Origin: Candidatus Lambdaproteobacteria bacterium
GTDB taxonomy: Bacteria > SAR324 > JACQKK01
NCBI GenBank assembly: GCA_016204605.1
Contig: JACQKK010000045.1
Coordinates: forward strand, 1 to 36,284
Direction of reading: 5' to 3'
Length of the DNA: 36,284 nucleotides
This document shows positions 7,488 to 16,448 of this stretch, piece by piece. Position 1 is the stretch's first letter, and each line of letters begins with the position of its first letter. Below the pieces are notes generated by a model. The model had not been told where the DNA came from. It was given only the letters and a program-made list of their open reading frames with translations, and did not search any database. The translations under genes and the position numbers were made by a program.

Positions 7488-10400
7488 CTATTCGACGGGC
7501 GGGGGCTGCGGCGGCTCCGCCGGCAAGGCCGCCGCCGGTGGCTGCGCCGCGGCGGGGGGCGGCCCTTTGGGGGGCTGCTGCTGGAGGATGCGGCCGGAAA
7601 GGGGGTCGGTGGTGAAATTGACCTTCATGCCGGGCAGCGGCTCGGGCTGGAGCTCCTCGCTCCTGAAGAAGTTGTAGGGCTTGACGCGGGTGGCGAGGGC
7701 CTGGATCTGCTCGTCGGAAAGCATGGACAGGTCCACGTAGAAGGTGATGGCGCTGCCGCGGCGGGCGAGCAGCGTCTCGATGATGTCGAGCGTGTAGTCC
7801 ACCTGCTTGCGCTTCTGCCCCTCGGGGGCGAAGAGGATGTGCTCGCGGGTGTTGAGCACCTCCTGGAACTTGATGCTCTCGCGCAGGCGCATGGGAAGCG
7901 TCTGGTACTGGGTGTCCACCTCCATCTCCACTTTCTTCTGGCGCGTCACCACCTCGTCGCCCTGCTGCACCTTCTGCATGACGCGGATCGAGGTCTTCTC
8001 GATGATGAACGCGTCGGTGAAGCTGAGCCGGATCGAGTGGCTGTCGCTGCGCCGCGCATTGAGCTGGCCCAACAGGTGGGTCACGGCGCGCTGCTTCTGC
8101 GGGGTGGGCGAGTTGTAGAGCGCCTGCAGCGCCAGCTTGATGCGCGAGGCCACCGCATGCAGCGCCTGCACGTCGGTCTCGGCGAAATCGCGCAGGGGCT
8201 TGGCCAGGATGCGCAGCAGCAGCTTGAGGCAGCCCTCGTACTCGGCCATGCTTGCGCTCTCCGCGCGATCGTGGGTGAGGTTCTGGATGATGTCGAGCAC
8301 GTCTTCGGCCACGCCCGCGATGTGGCCCAGCTCGTCCCGCAGTGCGGCGAGCTTCTGGATGCCGATGGCGAAGTCGTCGATGGTGGTGCTGGTGATCCTG
8401 GGGTTCTTCTGCAGGTTGCCGACGTTCTCCGCCGCCTGAAGGATCTTCGTGAAGGGCAGGCTCTCGTTGGAGAGCACGGCCCGGCCCAGGCAGAGCTTCT
8501 TGGCATCCGGCAGGTAATACAGGTGCTTCACCTCGATCGGCGCCGGCTCGAGCTGCTTGATGACGGTCTCGCCCAGCACGCGATCCAGCAGGCCGAAGGT
8601 GAGCCTGCGGCTGAATTCCTGCCAGAGCAGGGTGCACTCGCGGATGCGCTCGCCCATTGCGAGCAGGGCCGCCACCTCCGGCGGCTTCGGCTCCACCGCG
8701 ATCAGCTCCAGCAGCTTGGTGTTGAACACCTGGGACGCCGCGTCGAGCACCTCCACCGCTTCCGCGGGCGACGCCACCAGTTGGTAGCGCACCACCTTTT
8801 CGCCCATGCGGAAGCCGAAGCGCGAGCCGATGGTGAGCAGGTAGGCCAGTTTGCGGATCACGAACAGCTTGACGCCGCCCTCGTAGATCTCGGCATTGAA
8901 CACCGAGTAGTTCTCCGACGAGATCTTCGCGATCAGCTCCTGCAAGTGGCGGTGAAAGCCGGTCAGCCGGAACGCCTCGCGCGCCTCGGGTCGCGAGAGG
9001 TTGAAGATGCCCTTCTTGTAGAGCCCCCACAGCACCCCGTTGGGGTTGCTTTCACCCGGCTCCTGCTCGGCGCTGGTCTTCAGGGCGCCGAGCAGTTGCG
9101 TGAACTGCCGGCTCGCGAGCTTGAAGCCGGTCGCAAACTCCTCGGCGGTCAGCGCCTTGGGCGCGGGGGCGCCCTGCTTCGCCCCGGGCGCCGGTGCGGT
9201 GAAGAGGAACTCGTCGGTGAGCTGTTCCGCCTCCTCGGCGCGCCAGCCTTTCGCATCGAGGCTGCCCAGCACGTTCTGCTCCTTGAGGATCGCCGCCATC
9301 TGGTGGCGCGAGACCGGCAGATCGGCATCGGAGACGATGCGCTCGTAGAGCACCTCGAAAAAGTTCTCGCCGAAGGTCTGCTGCAGATAGTTGATCTTGT
9401 GATCGGTGGCCCGGCGGACGCTCCGGACGACCTGGCGGCTCACCAGCACCGTGTACGCCTTGCGCAGGATGCCGATCTCGTTCTGCAGCGCCCCGAGCGG
9501 CGGGGTGCCCGGCGCCATGTACAGCCCGATCGACGCGCCGTCGGTCGGGGTGCCGTGGCACGCGAGCCCCAGCCGCGCGCGCGCCACGTCCTGGGCGCAC
9601 AGCCGCTCGACGCCGGAAAGCCCCTGCGTGCCCAGGTGAAACGTGAAGTTCACCAGCTCCGAGACGGCGTTGACGATGTAGATGGCGCGCAGCGATTTCT
9701 CCCGCTCCCGGGCCTGATCGAGCATCACGTCGAGCGTGCTCTTCTCCACCTCGGCGGCCACGATCTCGTTGCGGTAGAGGATCGGCTTCAGGCGCGTGGA
9801 GAGGCGGCGCAGGTCTTCGACCGCCAGGGCCATTGCCTTGAAGGCTTCGAGGAACGCGGGCAGCTCGGCGAGCTTCTCGGCCGTGCCGGGCGCCGGGATC
9901 AGCCCGGCCGGCAGCGCCGGGAACTTGAACAGCTGCAGCAACCGCAGCGCGCCACGCTGCCGCACGAAATCCGCTTCGCTCTTCAGCGCGGCCAGCTCCT
10001 GATGCGCCTGCTTGGCGAGATGGAACGTCTGCAGCGCCAGGTGCTCGCGCACCTCGGCGGTCACGCTCTTCGCCTCGACCGCCTGCGTCAACTCCTGGAA
10101 CAAGGGGAGCAGCTCGTCGCTCAGCCGTTTTTCCTCGGCGTGCAGCGCCCCCAGGAAATGGCAGCGCCGGAACAACTGCGGATCCAGCCTGGCACGGTTG
10201 CCGATCACGAGCGAGTAGAGGGTTCTGAGGAACTGGCTCGTGCGCTCGCTGCGCTGGCCTTCCTTGCCGACCAGGAACCGATGCACGTGGCCGAACACCA
10301 GGGCGCGGCTCTTGAGCGATTCGGGATCGACGCCTTCCTCCGGATCCAGAAACGCCTTGAAGGCCTCGATAGTCTGCTTGGTGCTGAGGTCGGCCGTCAG

Positions 10401-11171
10401 CAGCTCGAACAACCCCATCGTCTGCGGCAGTTGGGCTCCCCTGGAGAGCACCGCCTCGCGGAACTTGGCGAAGGCGGGCTGATAGCGCGTCGTCAGGTCG
10501 GCCAGCAGGCACACGTTGACCACCTCCGGCTCGCTGAGCGCGGAAACCTCGCCGCCCGCGTTGATCTTGGTGAGCTTCTCCCGCAGCGCCGCCGGGAGAA
10601 ACTCCAGGTCGAGCACCATCCGCACCGTGCTCAGAAAACCCTTCGGGCGCCGGGCGCGGTCCAGCAGCATGGCCTTGAGCGACGGGTTCTGCGCAACCGG
10701 AGGCGGCACGCGGCTGCACGTCAGGTCGATCACGCTGAGCAGTTGATCCTGCGCGGCCTGGTCGCCGCCGGTGACCAGGATCGGCCGGCCCGTCTTGAAC
10801 AGCAGCGAAAACCCGAGCGGGATGGCCAGGGGCTCATCCTTCACCTTGCGGAGGTGGAGCAGCAGCACGTTCGAGGGATCCTGGCGGATCGCCCCCAGCA
10901 TCCGCCTGAGCCCGAACAGATCTTCGTTCGGGTTCAGGTCGACGCTCTCGGTGACCTCGGCGGTGAGCCCTTTGGAGAACTTGCCGCCGAGCGAGCGCCG
11001 CACGCGCCGCTGGATGGTGTGGCGGAACTGGCGCACCTCGGCCCGCACGCCGGGGCGGTTGAACACCGCGAGGAACTCGTCCAGCCCCGTCACTTCCTCC
11101 GGCGGGAAGGTGCACACGAGATTGACGACGCGCTCCCTGGAGGGAGACAGGGCCGTTTCGGGGAGGGCCAT
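7488..11171 (-). CDS. Uncharacterised large protein, 1227 residues
   Basis: I do not recognise this protein. The frame runs as far as 11324, but the first 51 codons of that extension are Arg-rich. The candidate promoter (11300-11329) would start transcription after that point, so the ATG at 11171 (MALPETALSP...) is chosen. There is no signal peptide and no membrane segment. The protein looks soluble, largely helical and rich in Leu, Glu, Lys and Arg. A Pro/Ala/Lys-rich linker follows residue ~640 (TAPAPGAKQGAPAPK), and the last ~30 residues are a Pro/Gln/Ala tail. Shorter stretches look beta/alpha-like near the start (RPILVTGGDQAAQDQLL) and near the end (AITFYVDLSMLSDEQI). No nucleotide-binding loop, metal motif or repeat stands out. 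Third codon positions are strongly GC, so it is a real gene. It is divergent from a UPF0182 gene. Confidence 0.85.
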   Translation of the reverse strand: MALPETALSPSRERVVNLVCTFPPEEVTGLDEFLAVFNRPGVRAEVRQFRHTIQRRVRRSLGGKFSKGLTAEVTESVDLNPNEDLFGLRRMLGAIRQDPSNVLLLHLRKVKDEPLAIPLGFSLLFKTGRPILVTGGDQAAQDQLLSVIDLTCSRVPPPVAQNPSLKAMLLDRARRPKGFLSTVRMVLDLEFLPAALREKLTKINAGGEVSALSEPEVVNVCLLADLTTRYQPAFAKFREAVLSRGAQLPQTMGLFELLTADLSTKQTIEAFKAFLDPEEGVDPESLKSRALVFGHVHRFLVGKEGQRSERTSQFLRTLYSLVIGNRARLDPQLFRRCHFLGALHAEEKRLSDELLPLFQELTQAVEAKSVTAEVREHLALQTFHLAKQAHQELAALKSEADFVRQRGALRLLQLFKFPALPAGLIPAPGTAEKLAELPAFLEAFKAMALAVEDLRRLSTRLKPILYRNEIVAAEVEKSTLDVMLDQAREREKSLRAIYIVNAVSELVNFTFHLGTQGLSGVERLCAQDVARARLGLACHGTPTDGASIGLYMAPGTPPLGALQNEIGILRKAYTVLVSRQVVRSVRRATDHKINYLQQTFGENFFEVLYERIVSDADLPVSRHQMAAILKEQNVLGSLDAKGWRAEEAEQLTDEFLFTAPAPGAKQGAPAPKALTAEEFATGFKLASRQFTQLLGALKTSAEQEPGESNPNGVLWGLYKKGIFNLSRPEAREAFRLTGFHRHLQELIAKISSENYSVFNAEIYEGGVKLFVIRKLAYLLTIGSRFGFRMGEKVVRYQLVASPAEAVEVLDAASQVFNTKLLELIAVEPKPPEVAALLAMGERIRECTLLWQEFSRRLTFGLLDRVLGETVIKQLEPAPIEVKHLYYLPDAKKLCLGRAVLSNESLPFTKILQAAENVGNLQKNPRITSTTIDDFAIGIQKLAALRDELGHIAGVAEDVLDIIQNLTHDRAESASMAEYEGCLKLLLRILAKPLRDFAETDVQALHAVASRIKLALQALYNSPTPQKQRAVTHLLGQLNARRSDSHSIRLSFTDAFIIEKTSIRVMQKVQQGDEVVTRQKKVEMEVDTQYQTLPMRLRESIKFQEVLNTREHILFAPEGQKRKQVDYTLDIIETLLARRGSAITFYVDLSMLSDEQIQALATRVKPYNFFRSEELQPEPLPGMKVNFTTDPLSGRILQQQPPKGPPPAAAQPPAAALPAEPPQPPPVE

Positions 11172-11299
11172 GGCGGTCTCAGGGGCAACATCGCGGGCAG
11201 GGCGGGCCTGGCGGACAGGCCGTCGCTGCACGACCAGCGGGGGGCCCCAGCTCCGCCGGCGGCCGGTGCGGCAACGGGAATCCGGCTGTGTATGCCTCG

Positions 11300-11329
11300 A
11301 TCGTAACGCAATTGAATGCGCCACTTCAA
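11300..11329 (-). promoter_or_regulatory. Candidate sigma70-type promoter for the 1227-residue gene
   Basis: On the minus strand TTGAAG (11324-11329) and TACGAT (11300-11305) are separated by 18 bases in a locally AT-richer patch, about 130 bases ahead of the chosen ATG. Each box matches four of six consensus bases. Confidence 0.33.
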
Positions 11330-11414
11330 GGCGGCGTCGCCGCAGGCCCAGGCGGCGCCCTGGCGGGTGCGCCCCGGCCGGGTCGCCGGCGCCGCGTCCG
11401 GGCCGTCATCGCGA

Positions 11415-11443
11415 TTGTAGGCCAAGCCGATCTACGTTACCAT
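11415..11443 (+). promoter_or_regulatory. Weak candidate promoter for the UPF0182 gene
   Basis: TTGTAG (11415-11420), 17 bases, then TACCAT (11438-11443) lie about 140 bases before the UPF0182 start. The -35 matches only three consensus bases, so this is tentative. Confidence 0.2.
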
Positions 11444-11581
11444 CGGCACCTTGCAACTCGGGCCTCCCGCCCGGGCACCGACGGAGCCCGGCTGGTCGCG
11501 GGAACCCGATGACCCGCAGCCGGGGGCCGTCACGGCCGACCGTCACCGGCAGCCGGCGGGTCCAACCGAATCGGGGATGTC

Positions 11582-14299
11582 ATGACCGCTCGTAGATCGC
11601 TGTGGACGTTAGTCATTCTGGTGTTGATCGCGTTGTATCTCGCGTCGAGCGGGATCGAGCTGCTGGTCGAGTACCTCTGGTTCGAAAGCGTGGGCTTCTC
11701 CCGCGTGTTCTCGACCGTGGTGCTGGCCAAGCTGGGCCTCGGCATCGCAGCCGGCGCGGCGGCGCTGGCGATCCTGTTCGCGAACCTCGCGATCGCGCTG
11801 CGTCAGGTGGGGGACCCCGCAGACCACCTGCCGCCGGAGATCATCCAGTCGCCGGCGGGCCAGTTCCTCCGGCCGCGCACCCTGCTGCGGGGCGCGCTGG
11901 CCTTCTCCCTGGTGATCGGGGTGTTGACGGGGATGGCGGCGGCGCCGCAGTGGGAAAGCGTGCTGCTCTACCTCAACGGCGGCACCTTCGGCCAGGTGGA
12001 CCCGATCTTCCAGCGGGACGCAGGCTTCTACGTGTTCGAGCTTCCCTTCCTGGACAAGGTGCAGTCGTTCCTGTGGACGATGGGCCTGCTTTCCCTGCTG
12101 GGCGTGGGCTTCCTGTACTTCATCATGCTGCAGGGATACCGCAGCGACCTGCCGCCCCGCATGGCGCTCGCGAACCTCTCGTTCGGGGTGCGGCTGCACC
12201 TGGGGCTGCTCGGCGCCATCCTGCTGATCGCGCTGTCGTGGGGGCTCTATCTGGACCGCTTCCTCGAGCTCTCGGCGCAGGGCGGGTTGTTCGCGGGGCC
12301 GGGCTATGCCGAGATCAACGGCACGCTGCCGATGCTCGCGCTCAAGGCGGCCGTGGTGGTCGTCTGCGCCGGGATCGTGCTGTTCGCGTTGCTGCGCCAG
12401 CGCTACCGCTTCCTGATCGGCGCGGCGATCCTGCTGGCGGCGGTGTGGATCGGCGGGAACGTCTACACCCAGCTTCTGCAGCGGTTCGTCGTCACCCCCA
12501 ACGAGCTGGAGAAGGAGCGCCCGTACCTGAAGAACCACATCGAAGCCACCCGCCGCGCCTTCGCCCTCGATCGGGTGGTGGAGCGCCAGCTCACCCGCGA
12601 CGAGGGGTTGACCGCCGCCGATATTCAACGCAACCAGCCCACCGTCAACAACGTGCGGCTGTGGGACCATGAGCCGCTGCTGAACACCTTCTCGCAGATT
12701 CAGGAGATCCGCACCTACTACGACTTCGTGGGGGTGGACAACGACCGCTACCGGATCGACGGCGAGCTGCGCCAGATCATGCTCTCGCCCCGCGAACTGA
12801 ACAGCGCCTCCTTGCCGAGCCGCACCTGGGTCAACGAGCGGCTGACGTTCACCCACGGCTACGGTCTGGCCGCCGGCCCGGTGAACCGGGTGAGCGAGGA
12901 GGGTCTGCCGATCCTGTTCGTGAAGGATCTCCCGCCCCGCTCCACCCATGTCGAACTGGAGGTCAAGGAACCCGCGCTGTACTTCGGCGAGGTCTCCAAC
13001 GACTACGTGTTCGTCAAGACCCGGCAGAAGGAGTTCGACTTCCCCGAGGGCGACGCCAACCGGTTCAACGTCTACGGCGGCACGGGCGGTGTCGCCATGG
13101 GCACCGCCTGGCGCCGGTTGGTGTTCGCGCTCTACCTGCGCGACGTGAAGGTGCTGCTGGCCGACGATTTCAGCGACGAGACCCGCATCCTGCTCTTCCG
13201 CCGGATCGGCCAGCGCGTGCGCAAGATCGCGCCGTTCCTCACCTTCGACAAGGACCCCTACCTGGTGATCCACGACCAGCGGCTGAGCTGGATCTACGAT
13301 GGCTACACGCTGAGCACCCACTATCCGTACGCGGAGCGCGTGTCGGAACTGGGGAACTACATGCGCAACCCGGTGAAGGCCACCATCGACGCCCGCGACG
13401 GCACCATGCACCTGTACCTGGTCGATACGACGGACCCCATCGCCCAGGCGTTCGCGCGCATCTTCCCCGGCGTGTTCGAGCCGATCGCCAATATGCCGGC
13501 GAGCCTGCGCAGCCACCTGCGCCATCCGGTCGATTACTTCTCCGTGCAAGCCTACATGTACACGGCCTACCACATGGACGAGGTCAACACCTTCTACAAC
13601 AAGGAAGACCTCTGGGAAGTGCCGGTGATCGAGAACAAGCGCATGCAGCCGTATTACACGGTGATGAAGCTGCCCGGCGAGAAGCGCGAAGAGTTCATCC
13701 TGATCCTGCCCTTCACCCCGCGCCGCAAGGACAACCTGGCCGCCTGGATGGCCGCCCGCAGCGATGGCGAGGACTATGGCAAGCTGGTGGTCTACACCTT
13801 CCCCAAGCAGAAGCTCGTATTCGGGCCCAAGCAGATGGTGGCCCGCATCAACCAGGATTCCGAGATCTCCCAGCAGATCACCCTGTGGGACCAGAGCGGC
13901 TCGAACGTGATCCGGGGCACCCTGCTCGTGATCCCGATCGAGGATTCGCTGATCTACGTCCAGCCTCTATACCTCAAGGCGCAGGAGGGGAAGATCCCTG
14001 AGCTCAAGCGGGTGATCGTGGGCTACCAGAACCAGATCGCCATGGGCATGGACCTCGAGGACGCGCTCGGCCGCGTGTTCGGCACCCGGGCCAAGGCCGC
14101 CCTGCAGGCGCCGCGTCGCACCGCCGAGCCCAGGCGTCAGCCGCCAGGCCCCGCGCCGACCGGCGCCTTCCGCGAGGACGCCCGCAAGGCCCGCGAGCAT
14201 TACGAGGCCATGCAGCGGGCGGCGCGCGAGGGCAACTGGTCCCTGTTCGGGCGCGAGCTGGAGGCGCTCGGGCGGGAGCTGGGCAAGCTGGCCCCCTGA
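11582..14299 (+). CDS. UPF0182 family membrane protein
   Basis: This 905-residue protein belongs to the UPF0182 family, large membrane proteins of unknown function known from actinobacteria, cyanobacteria and several Gram-negative lineages. The first ~300 residues contain seven hydrophobic segments (beginning with LWTLVILVLIALYLASS and ending with FLIGAAILLAAVWIGG). They are followed by a large soluble, presumably extracytoplasmic region with the conserved blocks YLKNHIEATRRAFALD, RTWVNERLTFTHGYG and YMYTAYHMDEVNTFYNKEDLW. The C-terminal EHYEAMQRAAREGNW is typical of the family tail. The length is usual for the family. The ATG at 11582 has GGGGA six bases ahead. It converges on hemW, with 11 bp between the two stops. 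Confidence 0.93.
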   Translation: MTARRSLWTLVILVLIALYLASSGIELLVEYLWFESVGFSRVFSTVVLAKLGLGIAAGAAALAILFANLAIALRQVGDPADHLPPEIIQSPAGQFLRPRTLLRGALAFSLVIGVLTGMAAAPQWESVLLYLNGGTFGQVDPIFQRDAGFYVFELPFLDKVQSFLWTMGLLSLLGVGFLYFIMLQGYRSDLPPRMALANLSFGVRLHLGLLGAILLIALSWGLYLDRFLELSAQGGLFAGPGYAEINGTLPMLALKAAVVVVCAGIVLFALLRQRYRFLIGAAILLAAVWIGGNVYTQLLQRFVVTPNELEKERPYLKNHIEATRRAFALDRVVERQLTRDEGLTAADIQRNQPTVNNVRLWDHEPLLNTFSQIQEIRTYYDFVGVDNDRYRIDGELRQIMLSPRELNSASLPSRTWVNERLTFTHGYGLAAGPVNRVSEEGLPILFVKDLPPRSTHVELEVKEPALYFGEVSNDYVFVKTRQKEFDFPEGDANRFNVYGGTGGVAMGTAWRRLVFALYLRDVKVLLADDFSDETRILLFRRIGQRVRKIAPFLTFDKDPYLVIHDQRLSWIYDGYTLSTHYPYAERVSELGNYMRNPVKATIDARDGTMHLYLVDTTDPIAQAFARIFPGVFEPIANMPASLRSHLRHPVDYFSVQAYMYTAYHMDEVNTFYNKEDLWEVPVIENKRMQPYYTVMKLPGEKREEFILILPFTPRRKDNLAAWMAARSDGEDYGKLVVYTFPKQKLVFGPKQMVARINQDSEISQQITLWDQSGSNVIRGTLLVIPIEDSLIYVQPLYLKAQEGKIPELKRVIVGYQNQIAMGMDLEDALGRVFGTRAKAALQAPRRTAEPRRQPPGPAPTGAFREDARKAREHYEAMQRAAREGNWSLFGRELEALGRELGKLAP

Positions 14300-14310
14300 G
14301 CCGGGGGGCC

Positions 14311-15459
14311 TCAACCCACCATCAGGCGCTCGGTGATGGCATCGGCCAGCAGCAGGCCGCGCGGCGTAAGTACCAGTCGCCCGGCCTCGCGCCGCAGGAG
14401 CCCGCCCGCCTCGAGCTCGCGGGCCACCCGCTCGCGCGCGCCTTCCCAGCCGAAGCCGAACCGTTCGCTCCAGGGCTGCGGCGCGAAGCCGGAATCGCGG
14501 CGCAGCTCCAGCATCAGGCGTTCGTTGGCGAGCTGCTGCGGGGTCAGCACCTCGCGTGCGGCCACGGGCAGCTCCCCGGCGGCGAGCAGCCGGCCATACG
14601 CCCGCACGTGGCGGACGTTGTGCCAGCGCACGCCCGCCACGAAGGAGTGGGCCCCCACGCCGAAGCCGAGGTAGTCCGCGCCGTCCCAGACCAGCCGGTT
14701 CTGGCGCCCCTCCCGGCCCGGGAGGCAGAAGTTGGAGACCTCGTAGTGGCGGTAACCCCGCGCCTCCAACCGGGCGGCGGCCTCCAGAAAGACCTCCGCC
14801 TGCTCCTCGCGGTGGGTTTCCGACCACTGCCGCACCGCGGCGTCGCGGGCGAACCGCGTGCCGGGCTCGAGATCGAGCACGTACAGCGAGAGGTGTTCCG
14901 GGGTCGCCTGGAGTACCTCGGCCAGGTCGGCCAGCAGCCGGCGCGCGGGCACCCCCGGCGCGCCCAGCATCAGGTCGAGGTTGAGATTGCCGACTCCCGC
15001 CTCGCGCGCGGCCGCCAAGGCGCGGAGGCTCTCGGCCCGCCGGTGGTTGCGGCCCAGCGCGGCCAGGGTGGCGTCGTCGAGGCTCTGCACGCCCAGGCTG
15101 ATCCGGTCGACGCCCAGCGCCAGCAGCCCGCGCAGATAGGGCGCCGTGGCATCCTCCGGGTTGACCTCGAACGCGATTTCCGCGTCGGGCGCCAACCCGA
15201 AGGCCGCGCGCAGCGTTTCCAGCAGCCCTGCCACCTCGGGCAACCCGAGCGTCGAGGGCGTCCCGCCGCCGAAGTAGACCGAGGTCACCCGCTGCCGGTC
15301 GCCCCCGACTTCGGCGGCGCGGCGGGCGATCTCCACCGCAAGCTCATCGAGATACGGGCGGTGCAGCCCGGGCCGATCCCGGTGTACCGCGAACGCGCAG
15401 AACGGGCAGATCGTGTGGCAGAACGGCAGGTGCACGTAGAGCGCGGAGATGTCCGCCAT
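14311..15459 (-). CDS. hemW: HemW-type radical SAM protein (putative haem chaperone)
   Basis: This 382-residue radical SAM enzyme belongs to the HemW/HemN family. The [4Fe-4S] cluster motif CX3CX2C is seen as CHTICPFC (Cys14, Cys18, Cys21). It is followed by FAVH rather than the extra Cys (CXC) of true oxygen-independent coproporphyrinogen oxidases, which points to HemW, a haem-binding chaperone, rather than HemN. Other family blocks are YFGGGTPSTL, FEVNPEDAT, RISLGVQSLDD, LNLDLMLGAPG and the C-terminal HemN domain with YLGFGVGAHSF. The length is normal for HemW. It lies 24 bp downstream of a small membrane-protein gene in the same direction. Older annotation would call it coproporphyrinogen III oxidase. 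Confidence 0.93.
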   Translation of the reverse strand: MADISALYVHLPFCHTICPFCAFAVHRDRPGLHRPYLDELAVEIARRAAEVGGDRQRVTSVYFGGGTPSTLGLPEVAGLLETLRAAFGLAPDAEIAFEVNPEDATAPYLRGLLALGVDRISLGVQSLDDATLAALGRNHRRAESLRALAAAREAGVGNLNLDLMLGAPGVPARRLLADLAEVLQATPEHLSLYVLDLEPGTRFARDAAVRQWSETHREEQAEVFLEAAARLEARGYRHYEVSNFCLPGREGRQNRLVWDGADYLGFGVGAHSFVAGVRWHNVRHVRAYGRLLAAGELPVAAREVLTPQQLANERLMLELRRDSGFAPQPWSERFGFGWEGARERVARELEAGGLLRREAGRLVLTPRGLLLADAITERLMVG

Positions 15460-15483
15460 GGCGGGCCCGGGGCGGAGATTGGC

Positions 15484-15876
15484 CTAGCGGGGCAGGGGAT
15501 CGAACGCGGGCAACTGCGCGATCCACAGGTACGCCAGCCCCAGCACCATCAGCAACCCCAGCACCTGCCGGGCGCGGGGCCAGCCCAGCGGCACCGCCGC
15601 GCTGCGCAGCACCTGGGCGGCGAGCAGCCCCCAGCCGACCCATTGGGGCAGCCGCCCGGGCTTGCCCAGGGCGATCAGCAAGACGGCCACCGCCGCGAAC
15701 ACGGCGTAGAGCACCAGCGCCTCCTCGACCGCCGTGCGCCACGCCTCGGCGCGGGCGCCGGCCTGGCGCGCCGGCGGCCGCGCCGAGGCATGGCCCACCG
15801 GCACCGGCGTGGTGAGCAGATGGCCGGTCAGCAGCGCCAGCACCCACAGCGAGTAGAGAATCAGCGGCAGGGTCAT
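15484..15876 (-). CDS. Small four-helix membrane protein (MAPEG-like topology, uncertain)
   Basis: This 130-residue integral membrane protein begins at the ATG at 15876 with a hydrophobic helix (LPLILYSLWVLALLTG). It has a hydrophilic loop with VPVGHASARPPARQAGARAEAWR and three further hydrophobic segments, ending WIAQLPAFDPLPR. The size, four-helix layout and a Glu-rich start to helix 2 (RTAVEEALVLYAVF) recall MAPEG-family membrane proteins, but the match is loose and I would not assign a function. The open frame extends upstream through the repeat region, where it is clearly non-coding. It is 24 bp upstream of hemW, so the two are probably cotranscribed. Confidence 0.65.
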   Translation of the reverse strand: MTLPLILYSLWVLALLTGHLLTTPVPVGHASARPPARQAGARAEAWRTAVEEALVLYAVFAAVAVLLIALGKPGRLPQWVGWGLLAAQVLRSAAVPLGWPRARQVLGLLMVLGLAYLWIAQLPAFDPLPR

Positions 15877-16008
15877 GGGCGTCTCGAAGGCTGAGAGGGT
15901 TCCAGGCAAGGACAAGCGTCTCCGCATTCTCCGGGAGGTTGCACCGCTTTGTCCAGCCCGGCGCCGGTTGGGGTGGTAGGGCAGTTCGAAGATGGTCGAT
16001 CCTGCCGG

Positions 16009-16160
16009 CGGCCTCACCCACCCCGGCCCTCCCGCTCCTGGTGGAGAGGGAGGAGCCCCGAACCGGCCACCGGCGCCGGATACCATCACCCCTCCCCACT
16101 TGGTGGGGAGGGGCAGGGGTGGGGACTCTGCAGCCGCGCCAGCGGCGGGGTGAGGCCGCG
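16009..16160. repeat. Intergenic palindromic repeat (family A, copy 3)
   Basis: The outer edges are GGCCTCACCC (left) and GGGTGAGGCC (right, 16148-16157). Inside is an imperfect hairpin near 16027-16053 and a perfect 11-bp-arm hairpin at 16089-16099/16103-16113 (CCCCTCCCCAC/GTGGGGAGGGG). The layout is as in copies 1 and 2. Confidence 0.82.
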
Positions 16161-16215
16161 GTGCCTGCGAACTCGACGCCGCCAAACCGACCCACTGCCG
16201 CCGATCCCGGTCCCC

Positions 16216-16362
16216 TCAAAGCTTCTGCGCCTTGCGCTTCGCCAGCAAGGACTCCGCCTCGGCCAGGTTCCCTTCGACGCGGGGCACATGGAAAGCGGCC
16301 CCGGCCGCCCGGTACACCTCCAGCGCCGCGCGATCCGCCCGCTTGTCACCGCTTGCCGCGTT
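16216..16362 (-). pseudogene. Possible coding remnant (C-terminal fragment)
   Basis: On the minus strand a stretch ending in TGA at 16216 reads ...ALEVYRAAGAAFHVPRVEGN LAEAESLLAKRKAQKL in one frame. G or C occupies about 38 of 43 third codon positions, as in real genes of this genome. It has no start codon with a ribosome binding site and no recognisable N-terminal part. It resembles the last helices of a TPR-like or ATPase-type protein only vaguely. It is best read as a decayed gene tail; it may be chance. Confidence 0.3.
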
Positions 16363-16448
16363 GTGGGAGTCTGGCGGCGATCGGGATCCGGCCCGCCGGC
16401 GAGGCCCGGCAGGACCCCCGCAGCGAACCCTCTCACCGGAGCGATGGC

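Larger units (their letters stand above)
11172..11581. other. Divergent intergenic region (410 bp)
   Basis: This region lies between the 1227-residue gene (minus) and the UPF0182 gene (plus). It holds one candidate promoter for each direction, listed separately. Otherwise it is GC-rich sequence without a gene, hairpin or repeat that I can support. Confidence 0.6.
15877..16448. other. Gene-poor divergent interval (572 bp)
   Basis: This interval lies between the small membrane protein (minus) and the quinone oxidoreductase (plus). It contains family A repeat copy 3 (16009-16160) and a short coding-like remnant on the minus strand (16216-16362). No intact gene and no clear promoter were found. 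Confidence 0.6.

Noticed and set aside
6858..11306. Very long open frame on the plus strand (1482 codons) opposite the 1227-residue gene
   Set aside because: It is antisense to a frame with normal amino-acid composition, overlaps mntA and hepT in another frame, and its translation is rich in Arg, Gly, His and Leu without domain structure, as expected for a high-GC shadow.
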